A stretch of 26,883 bases of DNA from Aestuariicoccus sp032586235 (lineage in GTDB: Bacteria; Pseudomonadota; Alphaproteobacteria; Rhodobacterales; Rhodobacteraceae). The stretch spans positions 1-26,883 of the forward strand of contig NZ_JAWHTD010000048.1 of assembly GCF_032586235.1 (NCBI RefSeq). The letters run 5' to 3'. The notes below the pieces were generated by a model, which searched no databases, was not told where the DNA came from, and saw only the letters and a program-made list of their open reading frames with translations. Shown here piece by piece: positions 14,471 to 22,203 of the stretch (within the stretch, counting starts at the first letter, position 1; the number at the start of each line of letters is the position of its first letter). The position numbers were made by a program, and so were the translations under genes.

Positions 14471-16810
14471 ATGCTTCGCTTTCTCGCTGCCTTCTTCTTT
14501 GCGAAAGGGTCGGGCACCCCCGCAGAGTCTGAGAAGACCCTGCGCCTTTCTTGCCATCTGCTTCTGGCGTGCCTCTTCGTGACGATAACTGCGAGCGCAG
14601 TCCTCGCACAGTCCTCCCCCGACTGGTCGGGCCGCTGGGACACGTTCTGGCGTGACGGGGCGGCGGTAGTCGAGCTGCAGCAGGAAGGCAGCTCCGTGAC
14701 CGGCACTTATGAGCCTGGCAGCGGTCGTATTGAGGGGCAGGTCGACGGGCAAATCTTGCGTGGCCGTTGGTTTGAGGATCAGGTCAGTGGGCAGCTAATC
14801 TTCGCAATCTCGGACGATGGCGGGAGTTTCACAGGACGCTTCGACACTGGAGAGTGGTGGAACGGACGCCGATCAGCCGGGGCAGGTGAGCGCCTGATTA
14901 CTGGCGATGCATCTCCGCGGGAGACGCTCCAATCGATTGTCGCATCTGTGAGTGATTTCCTGATCGGCGGAGATGTGGACGCTCTGCGCTTTGCCCGGAC
15001 TCTTCTTGAGTTCGAAGGAGGCGAAGCCCCGGCGAACACGCTGCGCCATCGCCAAGCGCTGCTTTGGGATATCATCGATATGTCGACCTTCCGGGTTTAC
15101 GACGCGCCACCGCGTCCCGAAGCTGAAACCGCCGTGTTCACAATTGCGCTTGATGGCACCGAGGCGTCCTATGATTTGCAGTTCGTGCGAGCGAGCGATG
15201 GCGGCTGGCGGCTGATTGTAGAGGACACCGAAACTCTTTCCGCCGCCGTCAGGCGCTATCTCAACGCACTTGGCCAGCCCAATGTGGCTGCGGCCAAGAC
15301 TACCATGGCGAATTCCCCGCGCGGCGTCATGCAACGGTTCCTGTTCGGGATTCATGATTGGGACGGGGCGGGACGGGAAGCGGTTCTGTCGACGCTGGAC
15401 CTGTCCTTGCTGCCTGACCACCTGCACAGTGCCGAAGGACCATTGCTGGCGGACTATCTGAAGAACGTCCTCGACCGCGCCGGTTTTGTCTTCCTTCAGG
15501 AGATTCCCAACAATCCAAATCGGACAACGCCCTATGTCCACTATGCGCATCCTGTTGGGGACATCGTCATCGCGCGGATGCCGGCGGAGGACGAAGATGC
15601 GCCCGACCGATGGGCTTTCGATGCAGAAACACTGCGCAACTTGCCTGCGCTCTATTCGGCCATGCAAAGCCTTCCAATGGCTGAAGGCATCCCGCCGAGC
15701 CAACCGCTGACGCAGTTCTTCTCTCTGCGAGAGCGTATCCGGGATACGTCCCCAGCCCTACTGAACCGCGCTGTGGTGATAGAGAACTGGCAATGGCTGG
15801 CGATCCTGCTGATGGTTGTGGCTGCCGCCGTTTTGGTTGCACTTCTCGGTCTTCTGGCACCAAAGACACGGGCCGAAGCCGACGATGACGCAGCCGATGC
15901 ACCCACTCTTCAAAGCAAAGGTTTGGTTCAGGCGGTAAGGCTGACCCTCGGCAGTCTGGTCCTTGTTTGGGGCTTCAGCATAATTGGGATCATTGAGACG
16001 CCGCTCGCCGCGCTGCACACGCTCGTCTCTGCAGCGGCGGTCATAGGGGCGACCTGGTTCGCAGTCCTCGCGACCGGCATGATAGGAGCCTTCTTCCAGC
16101 GCAGAGCCGCCACCACTGTGAGCTATGCAGATGAGATCGTAACTGCGATGGCGATCGGCATAATCAAACTGACCTTGATTACGGTAGGTCTGCTTCTGCT
16201 CGCAGAAATCGTCGATCTTCCCTACGAGGGCGTTCTGGCGGGTTTGGGTGTTGGTGGCCTCGCCCTGGCATTTGCCGCACGCGAGACGGTGTCCAACGTA
16301 CTCGGCGGAATACTCCTCCTCACCGACCGACCCTTCCGGCGTGGCGATCTGATCGAAACACACGGTCAACTCGCAACGGTCGAGACAGTTGGCATCCGAT
16401 CCACGCGGCTAAAGCGGCTCGACGACACCGTGATGATTATCCCAAACGCACAGTTGAGCGATCAGGTCATCGTGAACTGGGGATTGCGCGCACGCCGCCG
16501 GATCGACCTTTCCATTGGCCTGACCTACGACACGCCTCGCTCGCTCTTGGATCAGTTCATCGAAGAACTGCGCGCCGTAATGTTGCGGCAACCGAGCACT
16601 GACGCCAAAGACTGCTATGTGGGGCTAAAGGACTTTGGAGAGTCCGCGATAGAGATCGAGTGCCGGTGTTTTGTATTCGTCTCCAACTACGACGATCAGG
16701 TGGAGGTGCGCTCTGCCCTTGTCGCCGACATCGTAGGTCTGGCGAAGCAGGTTGGGGTGAGCTTCGCCTTCCCGACCAGGACGATTCAAATTGTCAAAGA
16801 AGAGACGTGA
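14471..16810 (+). CDS. Large MscS-family mechanosensitive channel
   Basis: The protein has 779 aa. ATG 14471 is chosen because GAGGAA lies 4 nt upstream; an in-frame ATG at 14432 has no ribosome binding site. A hydrophobic export segment (about 27-46) leads to a large periplasmic region (about 47-435) that starts with a beta-rich domain (DWSGRWDTFW, 51-60). Transmembrane helices follow at about 440-462, 488-508, 515-540 and 558-580. The pore helix contains GLGVGGLALAFAARETVSNVLGG (591-613), then LTDRPFRRGDLIE and the MscS beta domain (IIPNAQLSDQVIVNW). MscS channels open under membrane tension to release solutes during hypo-osmotic shock. The long periplasmic domain makes this an MscK/YbdG-like large variant. 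It ends 44 bp before the IS6 element, which did not truncate it. Confidence 0.92.
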   Translation: MLRFLAAFFFAKGSGTPAESEKTLRLSCHLLLACLFVTITASAVLAQSSPDWSGRWDTFWRDGAAVVELQQEGSSVTGTYEPGSGRIEGQVDGQILRGRWFEDQVSGQLIFAISDDGGSFTGRFDTGEWWNGRRSAGAGERLITGDASPRETLQSIVASVSDFLIGGDVDALRFARTLLEFEGGEAPANTLRHRQALLWDIIDMSTFRVYDAPPRPEAETAVFTIALDGTEASYDLQFVRASDGGWRLIVEDTETLSAAVRRYLNALGQPNVAAAKTTMANSPRGVMQRFLFGIHDWDGAGREAVLSTLDLSLLPDHLHSAEGPLLADYLKNVLDRAGFVFLQEIPNNPNRTTPYVHYAHPVGDIVIARMPAEDEDAPDRWAFDAETLRNLPALYSAMQSLPMAEGIPPSQPLTQFFSLRERIRDTSPALLNRAVVIENWQWLAILLMVVAAAVLVALLGLLAPKTRAEADDDAADAPTLQSKGLVQAVRLTLGSLVLVWGFSIIGIIETPLAALHTLVSAAAVIGATWFAVLATGMIGAFFQRRAATTVSYADEIVTAMAIGIIKLTLITVGLLLLAEIVDLPYEGVLAGLGVGGLALAFAARETVSNVLGGILLLTDRPFRRGDLIETHGQLATVETVGIRSTRLKRLDDTVMIIPNAQLSDQVIVNWGLRARRRIDLSIGLTYDTPRSLLDQFIEELRAVMLRQPSTDAKDCYVGLKDFGESAIEIECRCFVFVSNYDDQVEVRSALVADIVGLAKQVGVSFAFPTRTIQIVKEET

Positions 16811-16854
16811 AACCGAGGAGTGTCGCTGATCACTCCAGCAAAGATGTTGAGTCG

Positions 16855-17637
16855 GCACTGTCACGGCAACTAGGAGTGGCCGTCAGCATCTTCCGAATGC
16901 GTCCTCAGGCCGCCACGATCTCTCGCCAGTCGTCCGAGGCCCTGGCGCGAAGGATTTTCAGTGTGCGGCGAGAAATCAGATGGCGTTGGACGTTGAAGTG
17001 GTTTGAGATGGCGGTGTGCGCAGACAGGAAGCGCTGAGCCGATCCGGGCGACTTGAACCCAATTTGCTGCCGCTCTCGGCGTCGAGTGGGCTGATGTGAA
17101 ACCTCTGCCCGGTTGTTCGACCGCCCGCCCGTCACGTGCCGATCGGCCAGGTTCAACTCGCGCAAGGCGGCACCGTAGGACCGAAGCCGGTCCGTCACGA
17201 TCTCATCAGGCACATAGCCTTGCCGATTCAGCAATTTTCGCAACAATTTCAGGGCTGCTTTCCGGTCCCGCTTCGATTGGACCAGGATGTCGAGAACCTC
17301 ACCCTCGTCGTCGACAGCACGCCAGAGATAGACGATCTTGCCACCGATCTTGAGGAAGACTTCATCCAGGTGCCATCGATCGGAGGGCCGAGGTCGGCGA
17401 CAGCGGAGCTGCTGAGCGTAGATGCGGCCGAACTTCAGCGCCCATCGCCGAACGGTCTCGTAGGACACGTCGATGCCCCGTTCGGCAAGCATGTCCTCGA
17501 CATCGCGATAGCTCAGTGCAAACCGGAAGTAGAGCCAGACGGCATGCTGAATGATCGCCGGAGGGAACCGGTGGCGGTGGAGGTTGTCAGTAAACTTAGC
17601 ATCCGCTATGGCTCGTTGCCGCCTTGCGGCAGTGCAG
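16855..17637 (-). mobile_element. IS6-family insertion sequence
   Basis: About 780 bp, the expected IS6 size, containing one transposase gene. The left end reads GGCACTGTCACGGCAAC from 16855. The right end, read on the minus strand from about 17637, is TGCACTGCCGCAAGGCGGC. These share a CACTG-plus-GGCAAC pattern like IS6-family inverted repeats but do not align cleanly, so the ends are approximate. No 8-bp target duplication is apparent in the flanks, which suggests an old insertion or recombination. It lies between the MscS gene and the flavin oxidoreductase gene, whose directions differ. Confidence 0.65.
16905..17492 (-). CDS. IS6-family DDE transposase
   Basis: The catalytic triad is visible as WHLDE (Asp43), VTD (Asp101) and NNRAE (Glu130). 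Spacing matches IS26 (WHMDE, NTD, NNVIE). From the first canonical start the protein is 195 aa, shorter than the usual 230-240. The same frame stays open upstream to about 17600 and encodes the family's N-terminal HTH region (HRFPPAIIQHAVWLYFRF, then SYRDVEDMLAERG), but I find no ATG, GTG or TTG there. Either the original start codon was lost or a non-standard start is used. The transposase moves the element by replicative cointegrate formation. It may be inactive if translated only from 17492. Confidence 0.85.
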   Translation of the reverse strand: MLAERGIDVSYETVRRWALKFGRIYAQQLRCRRPRPSDRWHLDEVFLKIGGKIVYLWRAVDDEGEVLDILVQSKRDRKAALKLLRKLLNRQGYVPDEIVTDRLRSYGAALRELNLADRHVTGGRSNNRAEVSHQPTRRRERQQIGFKSPGSAQRFLSAHTAISNHFNVQRHLISRRTLKILRARASDDWREIVAA

Positions 17638-17734
17638 AACTAATCGCGGTTTCAACCTCGTCTCAATGTCAGCTCTCACTAAAACCGCCGGGTCGCATCG
17701 CGGTTACAGCTAACGGATGCTTCCCGCCCTTTCC

Positions 17735-17761
17735 TCCGGCTTCTGCGTCGGCGCAGCCGGA
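17735..17761 (-). terminator. Hairpin downstream of the flavin oxidoreductase gene
   Basis: TCCGG (17735-17739) pairs with CCGGA (17757-17761), with an inner CTGCG/CGCAG stem around TCGG. It lies 21 bp past the stop of the minus-strand oxidoreductase gene, the right place for a terminator. No T-tract follows on the minus strand, so function is uncertain. Confidence 0.4.
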
Positions 17762-17781
17762 AGTAATGCGCTGGAAACGAG

Positions 17782-18789
17782 CTAGGCCGACTTCCGCCGC
17801 GTCTGCATGCCTGACAGGATTTCCGCCGCGATCTCGAAGGACCGTACCCGTGCGGTGTGGTCATGGATCATGCCGGTCAGCATCAGTTCGTCGGGGTGGT
17901 AGGTGTTCAGCAGGGTCCGAAGCTGGCTTTGGACCGTTGATGGCGACCCCGAGACCGAAACCGACAAGGCAGCCTCGACCTGGGCGCGCATCTCCGGTGG
18001 AACCTCTGCCGCGATATCCGTGGTCGGGCGCGGAAGCTTTCCGGGCTTGCCGCTTCGCAACCGTGCGAAGGCCAGGACCTGGGAGCTGCGCAGATAGGAG
18101 GCCTCGTCGTCGGTGTTGGCGGCGCAGACGCCCGCGGCCATCATGAAATAGGGCTGAGCCAGCCATTTCGATGGCCGGAATGTCTCGCGATAGGTCGCAA
18201 TGGCCTCTTCCAGCATCGCCGGAGCGAAATGCGATGCGAAGGCATACGGCAATCCGAGATAGGCCGCCAGCTGCGCTCCGTAGAGGCTCGATCCGAGAAT
18301 CCAGACCGGGACATGCGTTCCGGTTCCTGGAATGGCGCGCACGCGGGTCTGGTCGGTGGGCTCGTCGAAGTATTTCAGCAGCTCGACGACATCCTGGGGA
18401 AAGCTGTCCTCCTGCTCCATGTGGCGCCTAAGGGCACGCGCAGTCGCCATGTCGGTTCCCGGCGCGCGGCCGAGGCCAAGGTCGATCCGGCCGGGGTAGA
18501 GCGTCGCCAACGTTCCGAACTGCTCGGCTATGACCAGCGGTGCATGGTTCGGAAGCATGACTCCGCCTGCACCGACGCGCAGGGTGCTCGTCGCGCCGGC
18601 AACATGGCCGATGACGATGGATGTCGCCGCACTCGCGATGCCGGGCATGTTGTGATGTTCTGCCAGCCAGTAGCGATGATACCCGAACCGCTCCGCAGCG
18701 CGGGCCAGATCCACGGTGTTCGCCAACGCCTCGGCGATGGAGTGTCCCTCGGGAACGGGAGAAAGATCGAGCAGTGAGAAATGGTACAT
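17782..18789 (-). CDS. LLM-class flavin-dependent oxidoreductase (luciferase-like)
   Basis: The protein has 335 aa from ATG 18789, the start matching the usual N-terminus (YHFSLLDLSPVPEG) of the MsnO8-type subgroup. An upstream in-frame ATG at 18861 would add 24 residues unlike the family. Family features include RYWLAEHHNMPGIASAATSI (about 42-61), TSTLRVGAGGVMLPNHAPLVIAEQFGTLATLYPGRIDLGLGRAPGTD (about 70-116) and PVWILGSSLYGAQLAA. These are TIM-barrel enzymes that use reduced FMN to oxygenate or oxidise small molecules. No reductase partner or pathway gene is adjacent, so the substrate is unknown. The gene stands alone, diverging from the tRNA-Gly fragment. Confidence 0.9.
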   Translation of the reverse strand: MYHFSLLDLSPVPEGHSIAEALANTVDLARAAERFGYHRYWLAEHHNMPGIASAATSIVIGHVAGATSTLRVGAGGVMLPNHAPLVIAEQFGTLATLYPGRIDLGLGRAPGTDMATARALRRHMEQEDSFPQDVVELLKYFDEPTDQTRVRAIPGTGTHVPVWILGSSLYGAQLAAYLGLPYAFASHFAPAMLEEAIATYRETFRPSKWLAQPYFMMAAGVCAANTDDEASYLRSSQVLAFARLRSGKPGKLPRPTTDIAAEVPPEMRAQVEAALSVSVSGSPSTVQSQLRTLLNTYHPDELMLTGMIHDHTARVRSFEIAAEILSGMQTRRKSA

Positions 18790-18918
18790 CGGGTTTTCTG
18801 ATTCTCTACAGGCAGGTATGGCCGGCAAGAGGCAGAAGGGATCTTCAGGCGCAGCGGTCATCTCCGACCGCTATTTTCCGCGAATGCCGTAACGAAGCGC
18901 CGGGTCTTGAGGACTTGC

Positions 18919-18947
18919 TTGACCGTGCGACACTCAGTAATTAGACA
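18919..18947 (+). promoter_or_regulatory. Promoter of the truncated tRNA-Gly gene
   Basis: TTGACC (18919-18924) and TAGACA (18942-18947) are separated by 17 bp. The tRNA sequence starts 12 bp after the -10 box. This is good sigma70-type spacing for a tRNA promoter and suggests the 5' part of the tRNA gene kept its native promoter after the break. Confidence 0.55.
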
Positions 18948-18959
18948 CAACTACACCAA

Positions 18960-18997
18960 GCGGGCATGGTGAAATGGTATCACACGAGCCTTCCAAG
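18960..18997 (+). pseudogene. 5' half of tRNA-Gly(TCC), cut in the anticodon loop
   Basis: The sequence starts GCGGGCATGGTGAAATGG and runs through the D arm, with ATGGTATCAC, to the 5' side of the anticodon stem CGAGC and loop C-TTCC-AA, followed by G. Acceptor 5' strand, D arm and anticodon TCC are all as in alphaproteobacterial tRNA-Gly. The expected GCTCG closing strand is missing; the next bases are TAAGTG, and no variable, T-arm or acceptor 3' sequence follows. It looks like an attachment-site fragment left by the integrase downstream. It cannot give a functional tRNA. Confidence 0.85.
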
Positions 18998-18998
18998 T

Positions 18999-19018
18999 AA
19001 GTGAATTAACTTTCACTT
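18999..19018. repeat. Inverted repeat next to the tRNA break
   Basis: AAGTGAA (18999-19005) and TTCACTT (19012-19018) are inverted around 6 nt, starting 1 nt after the last tRNA base. The position fits an arm site or core-flanking site for the adjacent integrase. The repeat is observed; the role is inferred. Confidence 0.4.
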
Positions 19019-19124
19019 GGTTGCATGGTGTTGCTAAGAGTATCATTTTGTTGAACTATGTATTTCATGATGTAGCGTTTGGCTACACACGGTATCATAC
19101 TGCTTCCGACAAAAAACTGACAAA

Positions 19125-20201
19125 ATGCCCAAGCTCACAGAGACCTTCGCCCGCAAGGTTCCGCAGACAAAATCCGGCACCGACAAGCACTGGGACAGCG
19201 AGGTCAAGGGCCTCGTGCTCTTCGTCGGTAAGCGCTCGAAGACCTGGTACTTCCAGAAGGACGTGGGCGGTCAGACCAAACGTGTCCTGATCGGGCGTTT
19301 CCCGGTCATCTCGGCCCAGGCTGCGCGGCAGACGGCCCTCGGCTTCGCGCTGGAATGGGGCAGGGGAGCCGGCAAGAAGATCCAGATCGGGGCGCCAACC
19401 CTTGAGGCCGCGATGGAAGCCTACCTGGTCCGCCCTAAGCTGCGCAGCCAGAGCTACAAGGACGGTGTTCGAGCCTCGCTGGATTTGCACCTGAAAGATT
19501 GGCTCAGACTGCCGATCGACGAGATCACCAAGTCGATGGTCGTGCGTCGGCACCAGGAACTGGGTGCCCATCCGGTTGGGGCCAATCGCGTCCTGCGGAT
19601 GTTTCGGTCGATCTGGAACCACGCCCGGCGAACCTACGACCTGCCAGAGAGCCCGACGATGGCGATCGAGTGGTACGAGGAAAAGCCAAACGGAACGATC
19701 ATAGAAGATCTGCGCGAATGGCGGGACGAGGTCGATGGCTTGTACAACCCGATCCATAAGGTCTTCTACGAGATGGCCCTGTTCACCGGGTTCCGAAAAA
19801 CCGAGTTAATGACCCTCGAATGGAAGAACGTGCATGAGGACTACATCCACCTACCCATGACAAAGAACGGGCGCAGCTTCGATCTCCCGATCGTGCAATG
19901 TCATCATGAGATCCTGGCACCTCTGCGCGGGCTGAGCCGCAAATGGGTGTTCCCATCGCCGAAGGCGCCGAGCGGGCATCTGACCGGACCGCAGCGGTTC
20001 AAGTGGAGCCCGCATGCACATCGCAGGACCTTCGCCACGGTGGCGATGGAGGCCGGCGTTCTCGAAGAGATCGTCGGGCGGCTGTTGAACCACACGCCGC
20101 TGTCGATTACCGGACAAAGGTACATGAAACCTTCTCTCGATGCGCTGAGGCCGGCGATGGGGACGGTCTGCAATCAATTGCAAAAGAGGATCGGCCGTTG
20201 A
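19125..20201 (+). CDS. Tyrosine-type site-specific integrase
   Basis: This 358-aa protein has the full tyrosine recombinase set: Arg224 in FTGFRKTELMTLEW, the beta-hairpin lysine Lys247 (MTKNGR), His297-x2-Arg300 in HAHRRTFATVA, His323 in LLNHTPL, and the nucleophile Tyr333 in GQRYMK. Residues about 1-90 form an arm-binding domain (DSEVKGLVLFVGKRSKTWYFQ) and 93-170 a core-binding SAM-like domain. It catalyses insertion and excision of the island at its attachment site. The start ATG has no clear Shine-Dalgarno sequence, only an A-rich stretch upstream. The gene is 127 bp from the broken tRNA-Gly, which fits a tRNA-targeting enzyme acting in the anticodon loop. It faces the SMP-30 gene end-to-end across 126 bp. 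Confidence 0.95.
   Translation: MPKLTETFARKVPQTKSGTDKHWDSEVKGLVLFVGKRSKTWYFQKDVGGQTKRVLIGRFPVISAQAARQTALGFALEWGRGAGKKIQIGAPTLEAAMEAYLVRPKLRSQSYKDGVRASLDLHLKDWLRLPIDEITKSMVVRRHQELGAHPVGANRVLRMFRSIWNHARRTYDLPESPTMAIEWYEEKPNGTIIEDLREWRDEVDGLYNPIHKVFYEMALFTGFRKTELMTLEWKNVHEDYIHLPMTKNGRSFDLPIVQCHHEILAPLRGLSRKWVFPSPKAPSGHLTGPQRFKWSPHAHRRTFATVAMEAGVLEEIVGRLLNHTPLSITGQRYMKPSLDALRPAMGTVCNQLQKRIGR
20142..20160 (+). repeat. 19-bp direct repeat, copy 1 (in intact integrase)
   Basis: GCGCTGAGGCCGGCGATGG occurs here and at 26019-26037 in the same orientation. It encodes the same peptide region (ALRPAM) in the intact integrase and in the remnant, so it reflects their homology. As the longest exact match I noticed, it could serve as a site for homologous recombination removing the sugar cassette. 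Confidence 0.8.
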
Positions 20202-20327
20202 AATCGGAATATTTTTGGCGCTTGGCCACCTTTGATGAATTCAGGCCGTACTAGCCGCCAAGTGGATTCCGCCAACCGCAGCCAAACCGTCATTTTTCCT
20301 GCGCCACGTGATGCCTGGGGTATCGGG

Positions 20328-21245
20328 CTATGGACTCTGCGCTCCGTTCACGCCAACAAAAACGGCGCACAGCGTATGGGTAGAAGCGATGAAGAGACGG
20401 TTCCGCCTCGGGCCGCCGAAGGTGAGGTTGGCCACCATCTGAGGAAGTTTGATTCGGCCAAGCGGATTGCCCTCTGGATCGAACACCCGAACGCCATCCT
20501 GCGCGGATGACCAAAGATTGCCCTGATCGTCAAAGCGGAAGCCGTCTGGAACGCCGGGGGAAACCTCAGCGAAAACTGCTCCTCCCTTGAGATTGTTCGT
20601 ATCTGTCACGTCAAACGTACGGATATGGTGCGGTCCGTCAGGATCGTGCGAAAAGCCGCTATCGGCAACGAGCAGGCGCGTCTCGTCGGGCGAAAAGGCG
20701 AGCCCATTGGGTTTGACGAAATCGTCGGCAACAACGGTAATCTCGCCGGATGCCGGGTCGACGCGGAAGACAAAGCAGCCCTCTTGCTCGGGTTCGGCCT
20801 TGAACCCTTCGTAGTCGGAGAGAATCCCATAAGTCGGATCGGTGAACCAGATCGTGCCATCCGATTTCACGACCACATCGTTGGGCGAGTTCAGGCGCTT
20901 GCCCTGGTAGCTGTCGGCAATCACGGTGATTTTGCCGTCGGGTTCGGTGCGCGTCACCCGCCTAGTACCATGCTCGCAGGTGACAAGTCGTCCTTCACGG
21001 TCGCGGGTGTTGCCGTTCGCGAAGTTCGATGCCGCCCGAAATACCCCAACGCCCTGGTCGGGGGTCCAGCGCAGCATTCGATTATTGGGAATGTCCGACC
21101 AAATGAGGCATCCAAGGTCGTTGAACCACACTGGCCCCTCGGCCCAGCGGCAGCCGTCAAACAGGACTTCGACCTCTGCGATGGGTAAGGTCATGTCGCG
21201 GAACCGCGGGTCGTAATATTCGTATGCATCCCCAACCAAAGCCAT
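20328..21245 (-). CDS. SMP-30/gluconolactonase family protein
   Basis: This protein has 305 aa. ATG 21245 is preceded by AGGAGG; a longer frame from 21275 would overlap the permease gene. It is a six-bladed beta-propeller of the SMP-30 family with the metal-site residues in expected motifs: WAEGPVW (Glu36), KPNGLAFSP (Asn180) and VPDGFRF (Asp234), with LNSPNDVVV (Asn122) also present. Members hydrolyse sugar lactones such as glucono- or xylonolactone to the acids, usually with a divalent cation. It is the last gene of the minus-strand sugar importer operon. No sugar dehydrogenase, which would make the lactone, is encoded in the window, so it may act with a chromosomal enzyme or on an imported lactone. 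Confidence 0.9.
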   Translation of the reverse strand: MALVGDAYEYYDPRFRDMTLPIAEVEVLFDGCRWAEGPVWFNDLGCLIWSDIPNNRMLRWTPDQGVGVFRAASNFANGNTRDREGRLVTCEHGTRRVTRTEPDGKITVIADSYQGKRLNSPNDVVVKSDGTIWFTDPTYGILSDYEGFKAEPEQEGCFVFRVDPASGEITVVADDFVKPNGLAFSPDETRLLVADSGFSHDPDGPHHIRTFDVTDTNNLKGGAVFAEVSPGVPDGFRFDDQGNLWSSAQDGVRVFDPEGNPLGRIKLPQMVANLTFGGPRRNRLFIASTHTLCAVFVGVNGAQSP

Positions 21246-21255
21246 AGTAGTCCTC

Positions 21256-22203
21256 CTATGCCCTTTGCCTGCCACCGCTTGCCGCGACGATCACGCCAAT
21301 AATGATAAGCCCGGTCAAAACAAGGCGCACGCCAGCACCTGCTCCGAATGTGTTGAGCATAGTCACGAGGAGGAACAGAAAAAGCGCAGCGCCCCAAAGG
21401 CCCGGTACGTTGGCATATCCGCCCGCGACGGAGGTTCCCCCTATCACCACCACGGCGATGGAACTCAGAAGGTATTCCTCGCCCATGTTGAGCGCGGCTC
21501 CACCGGAGAACCCGGCCAAAACGAAACCGCATAGGCCGGCCAGCATCGCGCTGGCCATGTAGGTGGCGGCGCGGATACGCTCCACCTTGATTCCCGCAAG
21601 GTGCGCCGCACGCGGGTTTTGGCCGATGGCGATCACACCTCGCCCGTAAATCGTCCGCGTCAGGACAACATGGCCGATCACCGCCAGCAGGATCACGACC
21701 ACAGCAATGACCGGAATCCCAGCGACTTTTGCGGTGGTAAAATCGGCCAATGGCGTGGGCGGTTTCACACGCAAGCCGCGGTTCCACCAGATCGCCGCGG
21801 ACTGGAATATGAAGCTTGACGACAGGGTCGCGATTATTGGCGGGATACTCAGAAGACGGATCAAGCCGTAGTTGACTGTTCCCACGGCCAACCCAATCGC
21901 CATGGCCAGCGCCAGACCAATCGGGATCATCGAGGCACTGCCTGCCATCGTTTTCATTGCCACGGTAGCAGCAAGGGTCATGCAGGCCGGAATGGACAGA
22001 TCGACATTGCCCGGTCCCAAAGTGATGACGAACATCTGACCAAGTGCGACGATTACGAAAAAGGAGCCAAAGGTGAGCGCCGCCGAGAGAACCGCTCCGG
22101 ACCCGGTGCCGCCCGTGTAGACGGCGGTTGCGCCCCAAACGAGGACTGCGCCGCCCCAGGCCCAAAGCCATGGTTGGCGTCCGATGGTCGACAGCGCCCT
22201 CAT
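21256..22203 (-). CDS. Sugar ABC transporter permease (RbsC-like), second
   Basis: The protein has 315 aa from ATG 22203, which overlaps the stop of the upstream permease gene (ATGA). It has about nine or ten hydrophobic segments. The conserved permease loop GQMFVITLGPGNVDLSIPACMTLAA (about 53-77) and the EAA-type region IGQNPRAAHLAGIKVERIRAATYMASAML (about 182-210) mark the ribose/xylose branched family. It forms the membrane channel together with the other permease and the double-domain ATPase. SMP-30 follows 10 bp later. Having two permease genes suggests a heterodimeric channel. Confidence 0.93.
   Translation of the reverse strand: MRALSTIGRQPWLWAWGGAVLVWGATAVYTGGTGSGAVLSAALTFGSFFVIVALGQMFVITLGPGNVDLSIPACMTLAATVAMKTMAGSASMIPIGLALAMAIGLAVGTVNYGLIRLLSIPPIIATLSSSFIFQSAAIWWNRGLRVKPPTPLADFTTAKVAGIPVIAVVVILLAVIGHVVLTRTIYGRGVIAIGQNPRAAHLAGIKVERIRAATYMASAMLAGLCGFVLAGFSGGAALNMGEEYLLSSIAVVVIGGTSVAGGYANVPGLWGAALFLFLLVTMLNTFGAGAGVRLVLTGLIIIGVIVAASGGRQRA

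Noticed and set aside
17136..18146. Plus-strand open frame of 336 aa across the IS end and the flavin oxidoreductase
   Set aside because: It is antisense to both the transposase and the luciferase-like gene, crosses the IS boundary and has no domain signal.
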